Below the pieces are notes generated by a model that did not search any database, had not been told where the DNA came from, and saw only the letters and a list, made by a program, of their open reading frames with translations. Shown here piece after piece: positions 16,330 through 27,650 of a stretch of DNA of 35,255 bases; position 1 is the stretch's first letter, and each line of letters starts with the position of its first letter. The position numbers and the translations under genes were made by a program. Source of the DNA: Dehalococcoidia bacterium (lineage in GTDB: Bacteria > Chloroflexota > Dehalococcoidia > GIF9 > UBA5629); NCBI GenBank assembly GCA_028716085.1, contig JAQUQM010000010.1, positions 1-35,255 of the forward strand, in the 5' to 3' direction.

Positions 16330-19300
16330 TTAAATATCTGCGTGGTAGCTCTGTAACGATTTTACATCAGGCTTGCTTTTTCGATATGCTGCAATCCCCT
16401 TTACTGCTGCGGCAGCGGCGGCCAGGGTGGTTATATAAGTGACTTTATATTTAATAGCTGCTTTACGTATGTATGAGTCATCGTACGAACTGAGCTTGCC
16501 GCTGGGTGTATTGATTACAAGCTGGATTTCGCCGTTCATAATCCCATCAACGATATTGGGCCTTCCTTCATGCTGTTTATTGATTACCTCCGATTCCACA
16601 CCGTAGCCGGCCAGAAATTCGCTGGTGCCCCTGGTCGCCTTAATTTTAAAACCGAGATCGGCAAACTGCCTGGCAACGTCCAGAGCTACCGGCATCTCTT
16701 TATCCATGAGGCTCATCAATACCGTGCCGTTTTCCGGAAGCCTTTGTTTGGCGGCGTCCTGGGCTTTATAAAAAGCAAGGTCGAAGGATTCCGCCATGCC
16801 CAGTACCTCGCCTGTGGAGCGCATTTCCGGTCCAAGCACAGGATCAACCTCCGGGAACATGTTGAAGGGGAAGACGGCCTCTTTGACTCCATAATGAGGT
16901 ATCTTTCTTTGCTTCAGCCCGAGATCGGAGAGTTTTTTACCCAGCATTACCTGTGTGGCAATGCGCGCCATGCGCACATTGCATACTTTGGATACCAGCG
17001 GGACCGTGCGTGAAGCTCTGGGATTGGCCTCAAGCACGTAAACCTTATCCCCGGCTATGGCATATTGCATATTCATCAACCCGACGACGTGCAGCTCTTT
17101 GGCAATAGTTCTTGTATATTCATTCAGCGTTTTAATGTGCCTGTCGGGTATGGAAACAGGAGGTATGGCACAGGAAGAATCCCCGGAATGGATGCCCGCC
17201 AGTTCGATATGTTCCATAATAGCGGGTACAAACGCGTCAACTCCGTCTGCGATGGCATCCGACTCCGCCTCAATGGCATGTTCAAGAAACTTATCGATTA
17301 ATATGGGACGGTCCGGAGTCACACCCACTGCAGCACGGACATATTCTTTCAGCATTTCCTCATCGTGAACCACCTGCATGCCTCTTCCGCCGAGGACATA
17401 AGACGGCCTTACCATCAGCGGATAACCGATGTGCCTGGCAACACGCAGCGCTTCCTCCATGTTGCTGGCCATGCCTGATTCAGGCATGGGGATATTCAGT
17501 TTCATCATCATTTCACGGAAGCGGCCTCTATCCTCGGCAAGGTCGATAGTTTCAGGCGTTGTGCCCAGTATTTTCACGCCGGCCTGGTTCAATTCGTTCG
17601 CTATATTCAGAGGAGTCTGTCCGCCAAACTGCACAATAACACCCTCGGGCTTTTCTTTTTCATAGATACTCAGTACGTCCTCCACTGTCAGCGGTTCGAA
17701 ATAAAGCTTATCAGAAGTATCATAGTCGGTGGATACTGTTTCAGGGTTGCAGTTGACCATAATTGTTTCGTAACCTTCGTCACGCAGGGCAAAGGCGGCA
17801 TGGACACAGCAGTAGTCGAACTCGATGCCCTGTCCGATGCGGTTGGGCCCGCCCCCGAGCACCATTACCTTCTTTCTAGTGCTGCTGGTTGTCTTGTCCG
17901 GGGCATTATAGGTAGAGAAGTAATAGGCCGCGTTTTCCACACCGCTGACGGGGACCGGCTCCCATGCCTCTGTAATTCCCAGGGAAACGCGCTTCTCACG
18001 GATCTTTTTCTCAGGTATCCCGAGCAACTGCGAGAGATAGCGATCGGCAAAACCATCCTGCTTGGCTTTTTTCAGCAGTTCATCGGGTAAGGCCTTGCCT
18101 TTATATTTGAGTATTTGCTCCTCGAGTTCGACCAGCTCTTTCATCTGTGTGATGAAGTACGGCTTAATGTAAGTTCTTTCGTAAAGCTTCTGGACATCGG
18201 CGCCTTTCCGCAACGCCTCGTACATGATGAACTGACGTTCGCTGGAAGGTTCTTTTAACATCTCCATCAATTCATTTAGCGATCTTTTATTGAAGTCTGC
18301 GGCAAAACCCAGGCCGTATCTTCCGATTTCCAGCGATCGGATAGCTTTTTGCAGGGCTTCTTTGTAGGTTTTCCCGATGCTCATTACTTCACCCTCAGCA
18401 CGCATTTGTGTGCCGAGCTTATCCTGGGCGTCCTTGGATTTCTCAAATGCCCAGCGGGCGAACTTGATTACTACGTATTCACCTGAAGGCGTGTATTTAT
18501 CCAGTGTCCCGTCGCGCCAGTAGGGTATCTCGTCGAGGGTCAAACCTGCAGCGAGTTTGGCTGAGATTAGAGCGATGGGGAATCCCGTAGCTTTGGAAGC
18601 CAGCGCCGAGGAGCGTGAGGTTCTGGGATTAATCTCAATGACCACCACGCGCCCTGTCTTCGGGTCATGTGCAAACTGTATATTGGTGCCGCCGATTACG
18701 CGTATCGCTTCTACGATCCTGTAGGAGTAATCCTGCAGCCGTTTCTGAAGCTCAGGCGATATGGTGAGCATGGGCGCCGAGCAAAAAGAATCACCTGTAT
18801 GCACGCCCATAGCATCGATATTTTCTATGAAACAGACCGTTATCATCTGGTTCCTGGAATCACGGACTACTTCGAGTTCGAGCTCTTCCCAGCCCAGTAC
18901 TGATTCTTCTATGAGGACCTGCCCGATCAGGCTTGCGGAGATACCCCTGCTTGCTATGGTACGCAGTTCTTCCACATTATAGACGAGGCCGCCTCCCGTA
19001 CCTCCCATGGTATAAGCCGGGCGGACGACTACGGGGTATCCCAGCTCCCCTGCTACCCGTTCTGCGTCTTCTATGCTGTAGACAGCCTCACTTTTGGGCA
19101 TTTCGATGCCCAGGCTGTTCATTGTTTCTTTGAAAGTGATCCTGTCTTCGCCGCTCTTTATGGCATCGACATCTACCCCGATTACCTCCACCCCGTATTT
19201 TTTTAACACTCCCAGTGATGCCAGCTCCGAGCTGAGATTCAGGCCAGATTGGCCTCCCAGGTTGGGCAACAACGCGTCCGGGCGTTCCTTCTCGATTATT

Positions 19301-19527
19301 TTTGTCATCATCTCGGCTATGAGCGGTTCGATATACGTAACATTCGCCATCTCGGGGTCCGTCATAATAGTGGCCGGATTTGAATTGGCCAGAACGATCT
19401 GATAGCCCAGGCTGCGCAGGGCTTTACAGGCCTGGGTGCCTGAATAGTCGAACTCACAAGCCTGGCCGATAATGATAGGCCCCGAACCTATAATCATCAC
19501 TTTATGGATATCGTTTCTTCTCGGCAT
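16330..19527 (-). CDS. carB: Carbamoyl-phosphate synthase large subunit
   Basis: 1065 aa, two ATP-grasp halves: IGSGPIIIGQACEFDYSGTQACKALRSLGY and LGGGPNRIGQGIEFDYCCVHAAFALRDEGYETIMVNCNPETVSTDYDTSDKLYFEPL. Confidence 0.98.
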   Translation of the reverse strand: MPRRNDIHKVMIIGSGPIIIGQACEFDYSGTQACKALRSLGYQIVLANSNPATIMTDPEMANVTYIEPLIAEMMTKIIEKERPDALLPNLGGQSGLNLSSELASLGVLKKYGVEVIGVDVDAIKSGEDRITFKETMNSLGIEMPKSEAVYSIEDAERVAGELGYPVVVRPAYTMGGTGGGLVYNVEELRTIASRGISASLIGQVLIEESVLGWEELELEVVRDSRNQMITVCFIENIDAMGVHTGDSFCSAPMLTISPELQKRLQDYSYRIVEAIRVIGGTNIQFAHDPKTGRVVVIEINPRTSRSSALASKATGFPIALISAKLAAGLTLDEIPYWRDGTLDKYTPSGEYVVIKFARWAFEKSKDAQDKLGTQMRAEGEVMSIGKTYKEALQKAIRSLEIGRYGLGFAADFNKRSLNELMEMLKEPSSERQFIMYEALRKGADVQKLYERTYIKPYFITQMKELVELEEQILKYKGKALPDELLKKAKQDGFADRYLSQLLGIPEKKIREKRVSLGITEAWEPVPVSGVENAAYYFSTYNAPDKTTSSTRKKVMVLGGGPNRIGQGIEFDYCCVHAAFALRDEGYETIMVNCNPETVSTDYDTSDKLYFEPLTVEDVLSIYEKEKPEGVIVQFGGQTPLNIANELNQAGVKILGTTPETIDLAEDRGRFREMMMKLNIPMPESGMASNMEEALRVARHIGYPLMVRPSYVLGGRGMQVVHDEEMLKEYVRAAVGVTPDRPILIDKFLEHAIEAESDAIADGVDAFVPAIMEHIELAGIHSGDSSCAIPPVSIPDRHIKTLNEYTRTIAKELHVVGLMNMQYAIAGDKVYVLEANPRASRTVPLVSKVCNVRMARIATQVMLGKKLSDLGLKQRKIPHYGVKEAVFPFNMFPEVDPVLGPEMRSTGEVLGMAESFDLAFYKAQDAAKQRLPENGTVLMSLMDKEMPVALDVARQFADLGFKIKATRGTSEFLAGYGVESEVINKQHEGRPNIVDGIMNGEIQLVINTPSGKLSSYDDSYIRKAAIKYKVTYITTLAAAAAAVKGIAAYRKSKPDVKSLQSYHADI

Positions 19528-19641
19528 GCCTCTCCTTTCTCATTTTGATAATATTTTGTTGCCTGGAATTAGTTCAAATGCTTTTTGATCGGCCGGGTGT
19601 TAAACAGCCCTTGCTCTGTGCGGCAACTTTCCCTGTCATAC

Positions 19642-20978
19642 TTAACCGGTAACCTCAAGCATGCTGTCCCGATAGGCAAAGTTCCCCTGGAATATGGTGG
19701 CTGCCACTGACCCTTTCAGATCAATCCCGTTGAATGGCGTGTTTTTACCCTTTGAGTAAAAGCTGCGCGCGTTGACCTTCCATATCTTGTTTAGATCAAG
19801 CAGAACAATATCTGCAGATGAGGACTCCCTGAGAGTCGCTGTAACTCCGTATTTTTCCCCTATGATTCCAGCCGGCTTATGGGTCAGGCAGGCAAGCAGT
19901 GTTGTCAGCTGAATTTTTCCTGTGTTTACCAGCGTCATCAGGACGCCGAAGGCTGTCTCAAAGCCGCTTATCCCGAAGGCGGCGGTGTCTAACTCACACA
20001 GCTTATCCTCGGTGGAATGAGGTGCGTGGTCGGTGGCAATAGCATCGATGGTCCCGTCGTTTAAGGCACGGATTAAAGCTTCGATATCGCTCTGCGATCT
20101 CAGCGGGGGATTTACCTTGGCATTGGTGTCATAAGCCAGAGAGATTCCGTTTTTTGCAATATTTTTTAAAACCGCCTCTTCGGTCAAAGTCAGATGGTGG
20201 GGGGTGGCGTCCGCTGTTATATGGATGCCTTCTTTTTTTGCGTTTCGTATCAGCTCGACCGAGCCTGCCGTGCTTACGTGCGTGATATGCAGCCGGGTAC
20301 CGGTCATCCTGGCCAGGGCGATATCGCGTGCAACCATGGATTCTTCGGCTGCAGCGGGAATTCCCTTCAGTCCCAGGCGTGCAGCCACCCAGCCGTCATT
20401 AATCTGGCCGTCCCTGGATAACTCGGTATCTTCGCAATGGTCAATGATCAGGGTATTCAGAGAAGCGGCGTATTCCATAGCCAGAGACATAACACGTGAA
20501 TTGGTTACCGGGCTGCCGTCGTCGCTGAAACCCACGCAGCCGGCGTTGGCCATTTCCATCATCTCAGTCATTTCTTTTCCAGCCCTGCCTTTGGTAATGC
20601 AGCCTACTGGTAACACACGGATAACGCCTTTACGGGCAGCAGTGTTGTTTACATAATCAATGGAAGCCAGGTTATCCAGCGGCGGATTTGTATTCGGCAT
20701 GCAGCAAACCGTAGTGAAGCCCCCGTGAGCTGCGGCAGCTGTTCCACTTTCTATGGTTTCCTTGGCCTCGAAGCCCGGCTCGCGAAGATGACAATGGACG
20801 TCAACGAATCCGGGGCAGGCAATAAGCCCGCTGGCATCGATAATCGGGATGCCTGTTTCCTTGACATCTTTGCCGATGGATTTAATTTTCCCCTGGGAAA
20901 CCAGGATATCTCCTGTAGTGTCAATATCCTGTCCGGGATCAATGATGTGCGCATTCTTTATTAATAAATCAGGAGACA

Positions 20979-20979
<1 letters not shown>
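19642..20979 (-). CDS. pyrC: Dihydroorotase
   Basis: PGFVDVHCHLREPGFEAKETIESGTAAAAHGGFTTVCCMPNTNP; IDAIATDHAPHS; start overlaps pyrB stop. Confidence 0.97.
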
Positions 20980-22661
<1,682 letters not shown>

Positions 22662-22818
22662 TCTAAAGATTTTAACACATTGCGCCGGCACAAATCAATT
22701 TTCACACGGGCAGCTATCAATTTTATTATCTTGACGGTTAAGTTAAAATTAAAAGCTGCTGGATATTATTTTATCCAGGGTTGAATTATTTACATAATAT
22801 TCGTTCCGGGAGGTAAAT

Positions 22819-24327
22819 TTGAAGTTTGACGTAAAAACCGGTGACATATGTGCCTGGGAGTGCGACGCCGTGGTGGTCAACCTGTTCGAGGGTGTTGAAA
22901 AACCGGGTGGGGCAACAGGCGCTATTAACTCAGCCCTGGGCGGGGCAATTGTAGAGCTGATTAAAAACGGTGAGATTAAAGGCGAGCTGCATGAAGTCCA
23001 TATAGTGCATAGCCTGGGCAAAATACCGGCAAGGATTGTAGCAGTGGCAGGCCTGGGCAAGAAAGAAAATTTCAATGCCGATAAAATCCGCACGGTCATG
23101 GGGGATACTGTCAGGACTCTGAAAAAACATAATTGCAGGAGGATTGCCACTATCATACACGGCGCCGGAATAGGAGGCATAGAACCCGGCCCCGCAGCCC
23201 AGGCAATTGTCGAGGGATGCCTGCTGGGCTCTTATACCTTTAATAAACATGTAACAAAAAAGGAAGAAGAACATGATATAGAGAAAATTATCCTGCTGGA
23301 AAGGGATAAAGCCGGGCTGGGAATGATTAAATCCGGAGTGAACAGGGGAGTGATATATGCCGAGGCTGCCATCATGACCCGTGATATGGTCAATGAGCCG
23401 GCGAACCATATGACGCCCACACACATGGCCGAGATAGCGGAAAAGATAGCTGAGGAATGCGGCCTGGAGAGCACCATCTTTAACCGCAAGGAGATGGAAA
23501 AGGCAGGCATGGGGGCATTACTCGGTGTGGCGCAGGGCACAAGCCAGCCGCCGAAATTTATTGTACTCAGCTACAGGGGCAATAATGCCGGGAAGGATAC
23601 AATCGGCTTTGTGGGTAAAGGATTAACCTTCGATTCCGGGGGGCTCTCGTTGAAGGGACAAGAATTCATGTCGGATATGAAGGGCGATATGTCGGGGGGA
23701 GCGGCTGTTATAGCAGCCATCGGCGCAATAGCCAGGCTGAAGCTGAAAGTAAACGTAACAGCCGTAATTCCGGCCACGGAAAACCTCCCCGGCGGAAGAG
23801 CGCTTAAACCGGGTGATGTATTGAGGACCATGAACGGAAAAACCATTGAGGTCGTTAACACCGACGCCGAGGGGCGGCTGATACTGTCCGACGCCCTTTC
23901 CTATGCTGTGAAAAACGGGTTGTCACCTATTATTGACATGGCTACGCTGACCGGAGCCTGTCATGTTGCGCTGGGAGACCTTTATGCCGGAGTGTTTACC
24001 AACGATCAATCACTTGTTGACAGGTTGATCAAAGCTGGCGCTGAGGAGGGGGAAAACCTGTGGCAACTCCCCATGCCCGAGGAATATGAAGAGCAGAATA
24101 AAAGTGAAATTGCTGATATCAAGAACTCAGGAGGCCGTTACGGGGGAGCCATCACAGGCGCCCTGTTTTTAAAGCAATTTATTGCGGATACACCGTGGGT
24201 ACATATGGATATCGCCGGTCCTTTCATGTCGGAAAAAGCCAGTGGCGTGCTGGTCAAAGGAGCCACGGGATTCGGTGTGCGCACGTTGATAAGTTTTGCT
24301 GAAAAATATGCTGGTAAGGGGGGATAA
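22819..24327 (+). CDS. pepA: Leucyl (cytosol) aminopeptidase, M17
   Basis: VGKGLTFDSGGLSLKG; NTDAEGRLILSDAL; MATLTGACHVALG; TTG start after GGGAGG RBS. Confidence 0.96.
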   Translation: MKFDVKTGDICAWECDAVVVNLFEGVEKPGGATGAINSALGGAIVELIKNGEIKGELHEVHIVHSLGKIPARIVAVAGLGKKENFNADKIRTVMGDTVRTLKKHNCRRIATIIHGAGIGGIEPGPAAQAIVEGCLLGSYTFNKHVTKKEEEHDIEKIILLERDKAGLGMIKSGVNRGVIYAEAAIMTRDMVNEPANHMTPTHMAEIAEKIAEECGLESTIFNRKEMEKAGMGALLGVAQGTSQPPKFIVLSYRGNNAGKDTIGFVGKGLTFDSGGLSLKGQEFMSDMKGDMSGGAAVIAAIGAIARLKLKVNVTAVIPATENLPGGRALKPGDVLRTMNGKTIEVVNTDAEGRLILSDALSYAVKNGLSPIIDMATLTGACHVALGDLYAGVFTNDQSLVDRLIKAGAEEGENLWQLPMPEEYEEQNKSEIADIKNSGGRYGGAITGALFLKQFIADTPWVHMDIAGPFMSEKASGVLVKGATGFGVRTLISFAEKYAGKGG

Positions 24328-24330
24328 ACG

Positions 24331-24978
24331 ATGAAAATCAAATGGCTGGGGCACTCGTGTTTTCTCTTGACCTCAAAAGAAGGAACACGCATACTCATGG
24401 ACCCTTTTACGCCGGGTCAGTTTCAGAACTACCCTGAGTTCAGGGAAGCAGCTGATATCGTGACGGTGAGTCACGGGCATGCCGATCACAACAATGTCGC
24501 CGCGGCAACCGGCAATCCGGTTGTCGTGAAAGAGAGTAAGGGCCAAAAGATAAAGGACATCAGTATCAGGGGTGTCGATGTCTGGCACGATGAGAAGCAG
24601 GGCAAGGAACGGGGAGCGGATATCATTTTCTGCCTGGAAATCGACGGGATCAGATTCTGCCATACAGGAGATCTGGGGCATATCTTGGACGCCGGGCAAT
24701 TAAAAGAGCTTGGAGACGTGGACGTGCTGTGCCTTCCCATAGACGGTGTTTTTAATATCGATGCCGGCAAAGCACAAAAAGTGTGCAATGACATTAAACC
24801 CAGGGTAGCTATCCCCATGCATTATAAAACCGATAGATGCGACTGGCCCCAGTGGAGCGCCAGGGATTTTGTCAGGGATGCCGGGAACGTCCGGAACCTG
24901 GATTCCAATGAAACGGAGATAACCGCTGATAAATTGCCCGCCGCGACGGAATACCTGATATTTGCCATGCCCTGTTGA
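24331..24978 (+). CDS. Metallo-beta-lactamase-fold hydrolase (UlaG/UPF0173-like)
   Basis: KIKWLGHSCFLLTSKEGTRILMDPF; VTVSHGHADHNN; CHTGDLGH; AIPMHYKT. Confidence 0.9.
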   Translation: MKIKWLGHSCFLLTSKEGTRILMDPFTPGQFQNYPEFREAADIVTVSHGHADHNNVAAATGNPVVVKESKGQKIKDISIRGVDVWHDEKQGKERGADIIFCLEIDGIRFCHTGDLGHILDAGQLKELGDVDVLCLPIDGVFNIDAGKAQKVCNDIKPRVAIPMHYKTDRCDWPQWSARDFVRDAGNVRNLDSNETEITADKLPAATEYLIFAMPC

Positions 24979-24984
24979 GGAAGT

Positions 24985-25686
24985 CTACTCGACGGTTTTA
25001 GCGGTCAGCTTGCTGTAGGCTATACGGGCGGCTTCGGACTCAGCTATCTTTTTACTCTTGCCTGTACCTATGCCAAGCACGATATCGCCGAGGGATACTG
25101 CCACCACGAATTTGCGGTCGTGGTCGGGCCCCGAGGATTCCACCACCTCGTATTCCGGCAAACGTTTAAATTCAGCCTGCGTATGTTCCTGCAGCATGGC
25201 CTTGAAGTTGGGAGCATATTTTCCGGACTTGACGGCCTGTAGGTCTGTTTCATAATTTCTTATAATGAAATCCCTGGTTGCATCCATGCCCTGGTCCAGG
25301 AAGACGGCGGCGAGGAGAGCTTCGAATGCATCGGCCAGGTTATTCTGTTTGTCTCTTCCTCCCGAAGATGCCTCGCCTTTTCCCAGCGACAGGTGTTCTC
25401 CCAGGCCGAGAGCGGCGGCTTTTTCGGCGATTTTTTCCTGCCGCACCAGGGATATCTTTATCTCGGTCAGCTTGCCTTCCGGGTAATCCGGATACTCGTG
25501 ATAAAGTTTTTCGGCGACTATGAGACTTAGCAGTGCATCACCGAGGAACTCCATGCGCTCATTGTCAGCTAATCCGGAGCCCGGATTCTCATTTGTATAG
25601 GAGGTATGGGTGAGGGCCTGTTTTAATAGGGTGTCATCCCGGAATCGAATTCCGAGTCTGGACTGAAGGTCTTTCAAACCTGCCAA
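24985..25686 (-). CDS. rnc: Ribonuclease III
   Basis: NERMEFLGDALLSLIVAEKLYHEYPDYPEGKLTEIK; dsRBD at C-terminus; likely TTG start (LAGLKDLQSRLGIRF) rather than the ORF-track Met. Confidence 0.95.
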   Translation of the reverse strand: MAGLKDLQSRLGIRFRDDTLLKQALTHTSYTNENPGSGLADNERMEFLGDALLSLIVAEKLYHEYPDYPEGKLTEIKISLVRQEKIAEKAAALGLGEHLSLGKGEASSGGRDKQNNLADAFEALLAAVFLDQGMDATRDFIIRNYETDLQAVKSGKYAPNFKAMLQEHTQAEFKRLPEYEVVESSGPDHDRKFVVAVSLGDIVLGIGTGKSKKIAESEAARIAYSKLTAKTVE

Positions 25687-25714
25687 TTTACACTGCCTTG
25701 AAGAATAGCCGCAT

Positions 25715-26074
25715 CTAGCTGAATTCTTCGCGCGACATGGCGGTAACAATAATGGATGCCAGGCCGAAGGGGAAGAACAAAATAAAGGAAAATACGGCGC
25801 CGCCCAGCGCAAATACCCAGATCCGGCGCTGCAGGGCGTAAACTCCACCTATAATGGCGGCTATACCTACAAAAACCAGAATAAAAGGTATGGCCATGAC
25901 GCTCGATATAAACTGCTGGATCGTTTGAATCACGGCGGGATCGACATTGAGGTATTCATGGATGCTCTGTAATACGGTGCTGAGGATAACAAAATAGATG
26001 CCTCCCACCATCCCGATGGCGCCCGAAACGATATCGAGGATACCGGCCATAATTGGTTTCCAGGTAGGTTTCAT
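25715..26074 (-). CDS. Membrane protein of DUF4064-like type
   Basis: MKPTWKPIMAGILDIVSGAIGMVGGIYFVI...AIIGGVYALQRRIWVFALGGAVFSFILFFPFGLASIIVTAMS. Confidence 0.7.
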   Translation of the reverse strand: MKPTWKPIMAGILDIVSGAIGMVGGIYFVILSTVLQSIHEYLNVDPAVIQTIQQFISSVMAIPFILVFVGIAAIIGGVYALQRRIWVFALGGAVFSFILFFPFGLASIIVTAMSREEFS

Positions 26075-26231
26075 AATAGTCTGTTCTCCGTTATTCAGTT
26101 TAACCCTGCTGGTCGTTCCCAGCTTTATTAATTTTAACAGCACCTGTCAATAACAGCATTTTTCTGTATATTTGCCTGCAACACATCGTTCACTTATAAT
26201 CCTCAAGAATATCTACCTGAAAGGGGAATTT

Positions 26232-27150
26232 ATGCTGAAAAGCGAGCCGGACAGGATAACCGAAGAGCTTTATTTACTGGGTGCCAAGCACAATATCATT
26301 TACCTTGTCGAAGGTAAGGTATCGATGCTGATCGGCGGCGGAATGAGCTGGATCGCCCCCCGGCTGGAACAACAGTTCACACAATTTGATATTGATCTTA
26401 AAAAGATAAAATACCTTGTTATCCAGCATGCGCATTTCGATCATTGCGGGGCAGTCTCGTATTTGAAACACAAGATACCCGGCCTAATGGTACTCGGGAC
26501 TGAAGCGGCCAGGGACATATTGTCCAAAGAGAAGGTAATCAGTTATATCGAAGCCATCAACAGGATGATGGTGGATTTTTACGGATACAGCAGGGAATAC
26601 GACGAGCTCCAACTGCGTATCGACGATATCGGAGTTGACGAGACTGTTGGTAACAGTACAGTTATTAACCTCGGGCAAGACCTGGATATTCATTTCATCG
26701 AAACACCCGGCCATTCACCGTGCGCAGTTTCTGTATATATTCCCCGGCTGAAGGCCATTTTCCCCACCAGATTCTGCTCCCTGCCCCATGGGCAGCCTGG
26801 ATAATCTGGCCAGGCCTTCCCCGCAGTTCGACTTTGCTTTATACATAGCTTCTCTGAAAAAGCTGATGAGCTACGAAATCGAGATCTGCGGATTCGACCA
26901 CTATGCAGCTGTGACAGGTGAAGACGCCGGAAAAGTGTTGCGGAATGCTTACGAATTCTGCCGGGAATATGAGAAACGTATTGTGCGTCTGTACAGGGAA
27001 AGCGGCGATATCGAGGGCGTCACCAGGCTTATTGCCCGCGAAACAATTGCGTCGGACAAGTTCGATTTCGTTACCGAGGAGCTGATGCTTCCCATCTCCC
27101 GGGCGGAGGTGCGCAATATACTCAGGGCGTCGGGCGCCATAGATAGCTGA
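26232..27150 (+). pseudogene. Metallo-beta-lactamase-fold protein split by a frameshift (ORFs 26172-26804 and 26788-27150)
   Basis: ORF1 has QHAHFDHCGAVSYLK and ETPGHSPCAVSVYIPRLKAIF; continuation PDSAPCPMGSLDNLARPSPQFDFALYIASLKKL...CGFDHYAAVTGEDA is in the neighbouring frame; shift lies at TTTTCCCC (26758-26765). Confidence 0.7.
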
Positions 27151-27207
27151 CGCCTGCTGATTCCGGTTGATGGAAGCGGGCCCTGTCTGCTATAATCTCG
27201 GACGCAC

Positions 27208-27281
27208 TGGGGATTAGTCTAGCGGTAGGACAGCGGACTCTGGATCCGTGAGGCCAGGTTCGAATCCTGGATCCCCAGCCA
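27208..27281 (+). tRNA. tRNA-Gln (anticodon CTG), CCA encoded
   Basis: TGGGGAT...ATCCCCA acceptor, GCGGA-CTCTGGA-TCCGT anticodon arm, GGTTCGAATCC T-loop, GCCA end. Confidence 0.95.
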
Positions 27282-27384
27282 ACCTTTTCAAATTCCTCTT
27301 TATTCTGTTGCATATTGCTACACGCCTGATTTTCCTGTGAAGTTTTACTATTGACTACCGCTGCAGGCAAGCTCTTTAACATGG

Positions 27385-27548
27385 TTGTGGACGATTGGCA
27401 GAAAATGTATAATTATATCCAGAGCGATAAACTTAATAGAAATATATAAACGGTTAGTGGGAGCGAGGAAGCAGCGTCTGTGAGGAGGTCACTGGGAGGC
27501 TGTGGAGCTAAAGAGTGAAACCAACCACTGCGGTGGTTGGTTTTTGTT
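27385..27548 (+). ncRNA. Candidate small RNA or leader: promoter TTGTGG-N17-TATAAT and intrinsic terminator, no ORF
   Basis: -35 at 27385-27390, -10 at 27408-27413; terminator AAACCAACCAC-tgcg... GTGGTTGGTTTTT; about 125-nt predicted transcript. Confidence 0.4.
27518..27546 (+). terminator. Intrinsic terminator
   Basis: AAACCAACCAC / GTGGTTGGTTT stem followed by T-run. Confidence 0.85.
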
Positions 27549-27650
27549 TCTAGGAGGAGAGTCTAAAAACGTCAGTTATCACAGCTTCTATCTATCCCAA
27601 TTGAATGCCGTCAAGGTATGTTTAAATTTTTAGTTTAAGGAGGTATTGGT

